Source of the DNA: Syngnathus acus
Lineage: Eukaryota; Chordata; Actinopteri; Syngnathiformes; Syngnathidae
Assembly (NCBI RefSeq): GCF_901709675.1
Contig: NC_051095.1
Coordinates: 10,989,956 to 11,053,955, forward strand
DNA length: 64,000 bases
Direction: 5' to 3'
Made by a program: the position numbers and the translations under genes. Every line of letters begins with the position of its first letter. Position 1 is the first letter of the stretch. Shown piece after piece: positions 52,454 through 61,960 of this stretch. Below the pieces are notes generated by a model, which was not told where the DNA came from, did no database searches, and saw only the letters and a list, made by a program, of their open reading frames with translations.

Positions 52454-54868
52454 ATGCCATGCCACAATCAGCAAATGAGCAATGTAAACACCGGCCAGGA
52501 GCACCCAATGAAGCAAGTACGCTTTGCCACCAACACCAGCGGCAATGTGGCCGCTGTGTTGGCCACTCACGAGGCAGGTGTTGCTAGCAGCAGGCAGCCC
52601 GTAAACCAGGATTCACCGGGACCCCAACTCAAACTACTTCCTCTCAATGACCAGATACGAGAATTACAGACTATTATTAGAGACAAGTGAGTCACTGCTT
52701 TGTTATTATATCAATTCCACATTCCCCTCCAAATTGATAAAGAATCCATTTTCATCCCACGTATATACTTGCAAAAGTGTCTTCTTAATACTGTACATTT
52801 CATTTTGGATCATACATTTTCCAATATGAATAAAAGATCCACTATCCTAAGCCAACAACAAAGTGGTTTGATGCAAACAACAAAATAACCACTGTGATTC
52901 AAGTGCAAAGATATCTCTTCCATAAAAATTACCATTCAAAGAAAACATAAAAGTGCTTTAATCAAGAGCCCACTAAGTGTGTGATCACGACCCATCCCAG
53001 TTCTAATATTGTCACACATTTCCCTTAAGGAACTTCCTTGTGTTTGGTATGTACTTTTCGCTTGGGTCAAACAGAGGTCAGGGTGTGCCTTTGCACCTAC
53101 AAAAAAGTGCAATGCCTACAATACAGGAAATCAAAGTACATTTTTCCCTTTTCTCCAAAACACTGTTAAGGATTAACTTTGTTAATGTCACACGGAATAT
53201 TAATACACATTGAAAAGGGCCATAGTTTAAAACTTCAACAATCAAGAGAATGTTAGGTCAGAACAAATGCTCGTGGGCCTTCTATGTTTCCCACCTTCAA
53301 CCGACATGTCGTGACAGATTCAAAATACTAAATCTTGTTCTTTTACAAAATCAATCATGCTCTTTTAATGTCCTCTCAATGCCCGGTGTCGGCATATGTA
53401 TAATTTATGTATGAAGCGCTTTGTTACAGTGTAAAATGTGCGATATAAATAAATGTGTATCGTATGCATGATGGATTGACCATCAGGCTATGTGAGTGAT
53501 AAATTACACTGCTTTTGATTCAAGTGGTTGGAAAATATACGCACCCCATTTAACTAATCTACTCGACTAATTACTTTATAATTTCCACATTGACTTTTGC
53601 ATCACGCCAACTTTGATCTATTTGGAAATCGTTATTTGCAGCACTCAATAACCAATACAACTAAAAGAAGAATCATCTAGATGGGACTTTTCCTTGTGTT
53701 TCCTTGTGTTTGTAGGACGACCAGCAGAGGGGATTTTGTGTTCTGTGCTGATCGACTGGTAGGATCATATAGTACCAACAGCATGTTTATCCGTTTTCAT
53801 TATATCAAATCAAGTAATAGTGTTGTTCAACAGATTAGACTTGTGGTCGAAGAAGGCCTGAATCAACTACCTTACTCCGAGTGTACTGTGACAACACCAA
53901 CAGGTGAGCAGCTGCCAAAGTCGACATCCATCCCATTTCATTTCACAGTACATTCATTCCTGACTTGTGTCTGTCTTCAGGATATAAGTACGAAGGAGTC
54001 AAATTTGAGAGAGGCAACTGCGGCGTTAGCATTATGAGGAGTGGTGAGTCAATTTGCACAAAGCAAACACACTTGTGTACCACCTGCACCTCAGTTGTGA
54101 TCTGTGAGTGAGAAAATGATTTCGATTTCAAATGTTCTGGAGTGTGTTCCGTGCATCAGGTGAGGCTATGGAGCAAGGGCTGCGGGACTGCTGCCGCTCC
54201 ATTCGCATCGGCAAAATCCTCATCCAAAGTGATGAGGAGACCCAAAGAGCCAAGGTCTACTACGCCAAGTTCCCACCGGATATTTACAGAAGAAAAGTGC
54301 TGCTCATGTATCCCATCCTCAGTGAGTCAGCACACACACACACACACATTGTTCTCGGCTGCACTTCAATTTCCCAAGAGGAGCGCACATAGGAAGTCTG
54401 CATTTTTATGTATATATTGCATTTGGAGACGTCGCATCGACCTTTACCGCCAAGTCTCCATTTCCACATCACTCAGGCGCCACTCACCCTGGTCTGATAA
54501 TTATAGCTCTCGTCGAGGAAATTATACTCTGCCTCAGTGATGCCCACCAAGCTGCAGCACAGCATAATGAGAGCCAGAAAAATGCATCTTTTCTTTTGCA
54601 TTTCCCGACCTGCACTCAAATGAGGAAAAAATATATGCTGTTGACCCTGTCAGGTTGGAGGTTTATTTTAATGGCAGAATATTCAAACGCATGCTGGATG
54701 TGCAGGTCACAACAAGGAGACCTTTTTGAGATGATAACATAAGCAATCACACTCCGGCAGACCTTTTCATATTGCTCTCTGATTTAATAATCCACTTCAT
54801 CCTTAAGATGTCAAGTTTTAAGTGAGGGCAGTTTCAGAAGTGTGCCGTGTGTAATGCACCTTAAACGC

Positions 54869-54906
<38 letters not shown>

Positions 54907-56046
54907 CGGTCAGGTACTGGGAACACGGTGATTGAAGCAGTGAAGGTGCTGATCGAGCACGGGGTCCAGCCCGGGCATATTATCCTCCTCAGCCTCTTCT
55001 CCACACCTCACGGTACATCAGCACAGCTGCACCAGCTCATTTTCCATTTGCTTTTGTTTACCCAACAAATCAGGCTTCAATCTCCCCCTTGCGTTTCTCC
55101 TCCCGATGTGTCATTGCTTTTATTTGACTGGCGCTGGCTGCAGCTGGTGATTAGTCTTCTACAACACTTATTTTGAAATCAAGTTTCTCACTCTATTCAA
55201 TGAGAACACAAAGATTTGTGGAAGGAAATCCTTCACTATAGTGTCCTGTATACCTACCATTATTTTTTTCCCTTAATATTGCGATTAATATTTGATTATT
55301 CTATCAAGGTCACATTCGCATATTTCTTGAACAAACACGAGCAAACAATAAATTTGCATGACAATAAACAATATCAGATTTTTTGTACATGAATGGATAA
55401 TATATATATTTTTTTTTAATCACAGTAAAACCCTTCTCCCTCCGTTGTCTTTTTAAAAAGGGTTTTATTGTGGAATGGATAGCAGATGCTGATTTGTGCT
55501 TCATTTCAAAGCCAAATTGATGGGGGAAAAATGGGAACTTTGCAAACAAAACAAAAATACTCAAGCAAAGAACTGGATTATATTTCTTTTCTACAATGAG
55601 TTAGCTCACTTCTTGAAACAGACAAGCAACCTTTTGATGCTTCGCTGAACTGTCGGACTGAGTTGTAAAATCATCCTGTTTTAATGATTCACAAGAAATG
55701 ACACGAACTAATGGAGAAAAACTGTAAATGAATGACCAGTTTGTAGCAATATAATTTAGATAAGGTGCTAGCCCCCTCTACAGTCAATGGAATGTCAACA
55801 TAAAAAATTATAAAGTGAAAACATGTGCTCACTCATAATGTATTTATGACGCAATTTAAACTTGGACTAAAAAAAAAAAAGTCCACAATGGTCAAGTAAG
55901 AATGAAATGTAAAGATGATTTCTTTTCTTTTTAATTTAGGGGCCAAATCAATAATCCAGGAGTTCCCAGACATCACCATACTGGCAACAGAAGTTCACCC
56001 GGTGGCACCAACACATTTTGGGCAAAGGTACTTTGGCACCGATTAA
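52454..56046 (+). CDS. uprt: Uracil phosphoribosyltransferase homolog (7 coding exons)
   Basis: The exons are 52454-52686, 53716-53758, 53834-53903, 53981-54043, 54160-54321, 54914-55012 and 55940-56046. They sum to 777 nt, or 258 residues; human UPRT has about 309, and the difference is in the divergent N-terminal region. The start MPCHNQQ aligns with an internal Met of the human protein. An in-frame TGA at 52409-52411 with no Met after it makes 52454 the first possible start. From about residue 61 (KLLPLNDQIRELQ) onward the protein is highly conserved, including YKYEGVKFE and RDCCRSIRIGKILIQSDEE. The PRPP-loop position reads YPILSTGNT (187-195), with Tyr where active PRTases have Asp. The C-terminal end (APTHFGQRYFGTD) lacks the GLGDxGD uracil-binding signature, so uracil PRTase activity is doubtful. 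All introns are GT-AG. Exon 6 (99 nt) follows a (TG)14 tract. Confidence 0.96.
54331..54348 (+). repeat. (CA)9 next to uprt exon 5 donor
   Basis: Nine CA units start 9 nt inside intron 5 (54322-54913). They are complementary to the (TG)14 tract at the other end of the same intron. Confidence 0.95.
54869..54896 (+). repeat. (TG)14 next to uprt exon 6 acceptor
   Basis: Fourteen TG units followed by CGCGCG and TGTGCGGTCAG, with the acceptor AG at 54912-54913. The normal pyrimidine tract is replaced by this UG repeat, a type of sequence bound by TDP-43 and CELF proteins. Confidence 0.95.
55013..55939 (+). other. uprt intron 6, no element recognised
   Basis: A 927-bp AT-rich intron between exons 6 and 7, with a TATATATT stretch near 55390 and an A-run near 55870. 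No frame with a domain and no clear transposon. Confidence 0.7.
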
Positions 56047-56536
56047 ATCCAGGACAAACGGGGCAACAGAAGTTTGTAATTGTTTTTGTCAGTTTTATTT
56101 AAACAAACAACAAAATATTGTTGTGCCAAATACTAAAAGAAACTATTTATTTTATTGATTTCTTTTCGCTATTTGTCATATGGATACAAACAATGCAGAG
56201 CCATAGAGATCATTTTATTTTGCATGTTGCAAGTGGTGATTTAAAAAGATTTATATTTGTTATCAGAAAGACCACCAAATGGAAAAGAACGGTGTTTACT
56301 GGCAAAGAGGAATGACACAATCACATATAGTACGCCAAAGACCTCCACGTGAGCTTTGAAAAAATAGACTGTCTGGTCCAAAAAAAAAAGTTTTGTTTTA
56401 TTTATTGTTAGACATCCAGGTTTCTGATACATACAATGTGTCACTGACATATATATATATTTATCTATAAATATGTCACATAATGGAGCAAAATGTGCGC
56501 TGCCCGCAGCAGCTATGTCTCAATTGTTAATTTAGC

Positions 56537-56542
56537 AATAAA
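56537..56542 (+). terminator. uprt: Candidate uprt polyadenylation signal
   Basis: AATAAA, 491 bp after the uprt stop codon. A second AATAAA at 56713-56718 is an alternative. Either keeps the uprt 3' end clear of the convergent zdhhc15 gene. Confidence 0.4.
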
Positions 56543-56718
56543 AAAAAGCATCGTATAACAAACATCCACATTTTTCTGAAGGTTTCAACATGCACTTACA
56601 TTACACATAGACAACATTTGACATGGGAGTGTTTGTCAGCCAAGTGTGATTTGAGTGGTGAAAATGAAGTAAAAACACAATTTCGTTCCAGTCAGGCTTT
56701 GCTTTCATTGTCAATAAA

Positions 56719-58044
56719 CTCTCATGAGAAATTGTGTTTGTCTCCAAACATTGGCATCAAATATGTAAAAATCCTCAGGAACATGGATACAAAACAATAC
56801 AAACATCACATTTTTAGGAGACCTGCTCACCATCCACTTTTGGATGAACCATCTCCTCCTTAACAACCTCCTTTGTGCTATCTTATAAACCACTTGTGCC
56901 AATTAACGATTTTATATCCTATGGATTAGAAATTGCTGATATGCGAGTTGAATTCCTATTTAGTGCCTAATACTACGTTTTTTGTCAAACCACACGTGAC
57001 AAGATATGTATACAATATCAGCTTTTCAGAGGTGCATGACTGCAAAAAGTGCTTCCTACTTTGAGGGGATGCCTTTGAACAAATGTTTTTTTTTGCTAGA
57101 CCTGCTGATGTCTGATGGGGTCAAAGAATTGTCCCTTTAGTGTTACAATGGGAATGGAATGTCTAATTGCCTCATATTAGGGCTTTTAGTTGTACTTTTA
57201 TTCTTTTTACATGGGTGCAGCTTAAGGCTAATTGTTCCCTACTTCAGTCACTTCTCATAGACACACCTGCCTGAAGAGCACGGCTGAAGCGGAAAAGCCC
57301 GGGCACTCGGCAGAGAATAGGTCTATTCAAAGTTGCGCTTGCTGCATAGCTGACCGACCATTCACATTCATGCGAGAACCCTAAATGCATGCTTTTGGAA
57401 TGTGGGTATGTAGTCAGCACTTGGTAACTAATTGAGCTCTGTTTTTGCAGAATACAGAATACACATTATTATTCTTACAAAAAGAGTTCTTACATTTTGA
57501 GAGAAAATTCTCACCTTTCTTTGTCAACTTCACCAAACACACAGGGTAATTAATAAAAAAAAACTATCAAAGTATACGATGGAGATTTTTGCCTAAAATG
57601 TACGCCACATTGTAATGAAAAGCAGGCTGCTGGATACATTCATTTGAAAAACGACCAGACATAAAAACTGTACGTGTAAGGCGCAGGTTAAATCTGGTTA
57701 GGTGAGAGGAAATAAATAAGATGTGCTATCTGGGCTAGCTAGAACTTCCAGTCAATGAAGCCGCCTCCAGAAGCAAAAGTGAGCATGAGGTAAAGGTAGA
57801 TGGTGCAAACAATACACTGGATTTTTCAAAAGCCACCCGTTCAAATAATCACACGGAATTGCTGTTAATTGTTGTGCGGCAACAGGATGCACCTGGATGT
57901 ACACCTGCTGCTACACGTTGTCTTTAAAGGATGAAAATAACATCCAAATGCAGTTTGGTCCATGTCAGAGTACTTGGCGAACATCCACATTAAGAGCGCA
58001 CGTTCCCCCTCCTCTTCTTCAACCTCTGCACCAGTGTCCATTCT
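56719..58044. other. Convergent 3' interval between uprt and zdhhc15
   Basis: No exon is seen. The part nearest 58044 should be zdhhc15 3' UTR; TTTATT at 57197-57202 (AATAAA on the minus strand) is a possible poly(A) signal, which would give a 3' UTR of about 850 nt. Confidence 0.4.
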
Positions 58045-61000
58045 CTAGTCCTCTATCTCTATGGTGACAGAAGGGTCTTGATCCTCAACTGAAATTGGAG
58101 AGGGGGGGGGGGGGGTGAGGGGAGAAAATATAAACGAGTTTCCTTTTGAAGAGTTTAGAAATTTTCCAAATCGTGTAGCCTGTGGCCAGCAGAGGGCGAT
58201 ATTGGTTTAAGGACGTTGCCCACAAGCAATCAGCAGACTTGCTCTAGTCAGGTTCCCATTCCAAAACCATTACAATGCTACTGAAGCGTTGGAATAAATG
58301 TCACGTGACCGTAGCCTCTAGAGTCATTTTCACATTGTATTCATTTTAATGTTGGACGGGAAGGCGGAATGGTTTGGAAACCTTGATGACACCAGAGAAC
58401 GATCATAATGCTCGGCACTCGGCAGGACAGATAACATCGCCGCTGAGTGTACCATGAAGTCATGTTTGGAAACAACAGCTGTCGACATTCATTTTGGATG
58501 TCTCAGCCTCCTCTCTGTGGTGACAGAGGTTTAGAGAAAGGTCAAACCGTGTCACGTTGAGGCAAACGCATTGTGATTTGAGGAAGTACAGAAACCATGG
58601 CTTTCCAGTTTTGCCACTTCACAATCTTGAATCACTAGCAAATGATCTTTAAAGATACAGGCGACACTTTTCATTTGTTCTACTTCAATTGCCGCATCAA
58701 GCTAATAAAGCGTTGAACTTTCACTGCATTCCGCAACGCACAACACAAATTGCATTGGTCAGTTCAGAGGTCACGAACGGGCATTGTTTGCTTGGACGAG
58801 ACAAGAGGATGTGCTGATAATGTGGGTGCATCAGCAAAGATGTGTGGTCACGTGATGCATTCCCGACCACCTATTTGTACTATTCATCAGTAGATTACAC
58901 GGATTTGTTGTATATACACAACACTGGAACTTTGGACTACTTTTTATTTTCAGCAAATGACACATGATGAATAGATTTTCCAATCGGATAAACTTTAAAA
59001 CCTTGCATTGTACTACAAAAGAAGCAAGCAAGACATCCTCCCTCAAAACTTAATCTGCATGGTTTAAGGTAGAAGTTCAAACTTTCTTTTTAAGGTCACG
59101 TAAAAGCAAATGCGATATTTCATATATTACATCAAGTAGGAATAATTGAGCCTCCAATATTGAAATGACTCACCCCAGTTTCCTTCCTCTGAAGCATCAT
59201 CTGACTCCTCCCACATCTCCTTGTTTGCCAGTAAAGGGTTCTGACACTCACTTCGATTCTTTAAAGGAAAGTAATGTCCGTTCCCTTGACTGAAAAAAGA
59301 CACAAAAAGAGAAGTCACAACAGGAAAAGACACCGAAAGAAAAATTACAATAGGCAGTCACGCGTAGGGTCCAGATCAAATTCACCTTGTAAAAACAGGG
59401 ATGAACCACAGTCTTCTGTCTTTTCCAAATACTTGCTGCAGATTTTTGCGTACGCCAACATTGAAACCGTGTCTGTCCGCCCCATTGACAAAGACCGGAG
59501 CTGAAAAGGCCTCTGGGAAAGGTGAAATGAACATGAAAGTCAAAATATGATAAGCATAGGTATTTACCTTTTGATTTCCTTTTGTGACATACCTAAAGTG
59601 GATCTATTTTTTGCCACCAACCAACAATGATAACTAAAGAGAAACAAGAGACTGACAAAAAACATGAGCGCCACAAACATGAGAAAAAGGACGTGGAACT
59701 TTGCCGGCCCGTTTGGCAAGTCCCCCTGGGAAAGAGAGTAACAGGACGATAAATGCCACGGCGGTGTTCAAACGTACTGCTCAGTACAACTTCGAACACT
59801 TACCACCCAGAATTTGACGAAATACTGACAGACTGTGGCTGCGATGTAGACGCAGTACAGCATTGAATAGGAGAGGAAAAGCAGGAAAAACTTGTAGTTG
59901 GAAAAGCCAACACAGTTGTTCACCCTAAAGCAAAATCACATTGGGACGTCAAGCGGACACTCATGTACAAAATATTTCTTTAAGAGACGAGAGAAGAAAA
60001 GCACACTTACCAAGGGCAGTGGTGGTCCATTTTCAAAACACACCTAAAAATGGAAAATATGATCAACTATTCTTAAGGCTACTCTTCATTTGTATAGAGT
60101 GGAACCTCTTTTTTATCATTGTAAGATGACCATTCCAAAAAAGGAGCACATACTGGGTAGCTGAGTGTGACTTACATTTCACAAACGGAGCAGTGGTGAC
60201 AGCGGTCAGGCTTCAGCACCTGGCAGCGGTCGCAGAACCTGATAGCTAGACACAAGAGGAAGGCCATTTGAGCTGGCTTAACTTCCTGTTCGGCCATCAG
60301 CCCGAATGAAAGAGAGTCCGCAGCTCGCCTGCTTCGCATTTGAGATGCTAATACTGTTTGTTTTAGGGAGCATCTGCTAGCATGCGAAAATACGCTAATC
60401 CACCTGCCTTTGTGGGACAGCATCTCATTAAAACCGAAGTGAAAGTTTACCTCCAGACTGAGCTCGAGTGTAGATGGGCAGCTTTTTGGCAATCTCAACC
60501 AGGATTTCTTTCTGTACGTCCGGCCTTTCTTCCATCTCGTACCGTTGCTTGTCTGAGTAAGACAGTTGAAACTAGAAAGCAAAAAAAGAAATCCCGTTAG
60601 CATCTCAAAATACGTTTCTCATGACAAGATTTTGAGAATACCTTCTTGCATGGGGATGCAGCAGGGGTAAAGATGGACTTCCAGTAAGTCCAGGAAAACA
60701 TTCCAAAGCAGACATGGAATACCAGCAAATAGGCTACTGCAGAGACAAACAATACACCATGTTCATAGATTGTTTTATATATTGCAAAACTCCCATCAAA
60801 AACAGGGCTCACCCTTTTCCAGTGAGTTCGACAGGGTGACTACAGAAACAAAAACAAAAAAAGAATATTTAGCATATTTAAAACATGCGCCCAGTTCATA
60901 CAACAATGCAGTTTATCTTTACACAGAATGGACATTTACGGCTAGCAACATTAGTAGGAATGACGGGCTGACACCACAAAGCATAACAATGGCCACCTTT

Positions 61001-61335
61001 ATGCGATGAAAGCAAAACCGCCTTCACGTTTTTTTTTTATTAAAAACCGAAAACGTTAACTACACAAATGCTCAAATTCAAAACACTTCCGGATAGTTTG
61101 CGAGTTCCTGCTGTCATTTAAATGTGTCAACAGACCTGTGCGGCAAACATGTCATGTTTACGATTTAAGAAGGAGGAAATAAACGGTTAAGAAGAACAAC
61201 CGCTTGGAGATACTCACATAGACATAGCTGAAATACGTAAGCATAATACGACCACAGCACCACGGAGGCAATAATAAGCACGGGTATCCATGAAAAAACC
61301 CTTTGACAGCATCTCAAACCTCTGGAGAGCGCCAT
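58045..61335 (-). CDS. zdhhc15: Palmitoyltransferase ZDHHC15 (11 coding exons)
   Basis: This is a DHHC protein S-acyltransferase: it takes palmitate from palmitoyl-CoA onto its DHHC cysteine, then onto substrate cysteines at Golgi/endosomal membranes. The exons are 61218-61335, 60813-60839, 60642-60736, 60451-60571, 60176-60245, 60011-60043, 59804-59924, 59593-59725, 59386-59512, 59174-59289 and 58045-58088. They give 1005 nt, or 334 residues (human 337). Two N-terminal membrane segments (about 16-38 and 48-70) precede the cysteine-rich domain, which has Cys125/128, Cys136, HHC 137-139, Cys142/145 and DHHC at 150-153 with the catalytic cysteine at 153. Two more membrane segments follow. The C-terminal QNPLLAN and the synteny favour ZDHHC15 over its paralogues ZDHHC2 and ZDHHC20. 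Exon 2 is only 27 nt and exon 6 only 33 nt. The DHHC box is intact and there is no break. The gene is convergent with uprt. Confidence 0.95.
58102..58115 (-). repeat. Poly(C) pyrimidine tract before zdhhc15 exon 11
   Basis: A run of 14 G on the plus strand is C14 in the zdhhc15 transcript. It lies just upstream of the exon 11 acceptor (intron side of 58088) and serves as its pyrimidine tract. It is probably length-variable. Confidence 0.85.
58182..58202 (+). promoter_or_regulatory. Strong CTCF-like motif in zdhhc15 intron 10
   Basis: TGGCCAGCAGAGGGCGATA (58183-58201 approx.) matches the 19-bp CTCF consensus at about 16 positions, including the full GGGCG core. It is on the plus strand and the best such match I noticed in the window. 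Binding is inferred. Confidence 0.5.
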
Positions 61336-61433
61336 ACTCCATCGAAATGCTGCTTCACTCTGCTCTCGATTAGCTTTCCTGCCAGGGATTTTCTACAGCA
61401 GCGTCGATTCAGCACACTCTCGCTCTCGCTTAC

Positions 61434-61434
<1 letters not shown>
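61336..61434 (-). promoter_or_regulatory. zdhhc15: zdhhc15 5' flank / 5' UTR
   Basis: The sequence immediately upstream of the zdhhc15 ATG. An out-of-frame ATG 7 nt upstream (ATGGAGTATGGCG) overlaps the start codon region and could act as a short upstream start. No TATA box is seen. The transcription start is unknown. Confidence 0.4.

Positions 61435-61470
<36 letters not shown>
61435..61470 (+). repeat. (TAA)12 microsatellite
   Basis: Twelve perfect TAA units, about 100 bp upstream of the zdhhc15 start codon, so possibly within its promoter. Confidence 0.95.
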
Positions 61471-61472
<2 letters not shown>

Positions 61473-61796
61473 TGAATAGGAAAATGTTTATTCTACTGTA
61501 TATATGTTTTAGTATTTATAAAAGAGTACATTGGTGGAATGTGTAAAAAAAAAAAAAAGATTTCGGCTCTTAACTTCGCACTTCCTAATTTCGCCAATGG
61601 TTTATCACAACAAAACTGAATTAAATCGAAATCTACGAATTTTTGTCCAGTCTGAGTTACTAATGTATTTGAGTGAAATTGAAAGTACAGTACAGCGTAA
61701 CCCTAAGTTTAGAAATGTTAAAAATCGCCAATAGAGGACGCCAAGAGACTGTTATTAAACTATAGACTTATTTGAACATAAATAAATATACAGCGA

Positions 61797-61960
61797 AACA
61801 GTGGGCTCGTGGTTAACATGTCTGCCTCACAATTGGGAGGTTCTCGGTTTGAATCTTTACCCTTGAATGTGTTTTCCATGCCTAATGTGTGCTTCCTTCC
61901 ACATTCTCTAAACATGCCCGTGGCACCAATTAAAAAAAAAGGGGGGGAAGATTAGGGTTG
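61797..61960 (+). repeat. tRNA-SINE-like dispersed fish repeat, copy 5
   Basis: It starts 'gtgggctcgtggttaacatg', resembling a tRNA A-box region, then 'tctgcctcacaattgggagg' and 'tctcggtttgaatc', resembling a B box. It continues with the 'gcttccttccacattctctaaacatgc' block shared with the copy at 7384. The 'agctgggatag' middle part is missing. Confidence 0.55.

Noticed and set aside
53681-54037. Continuous plus-strand frame through uprt exons 2-4
   Set aside because: It reads through introns and in part in the wrong frame; splicing at the visible GT-AG sites gives the conserved protein.
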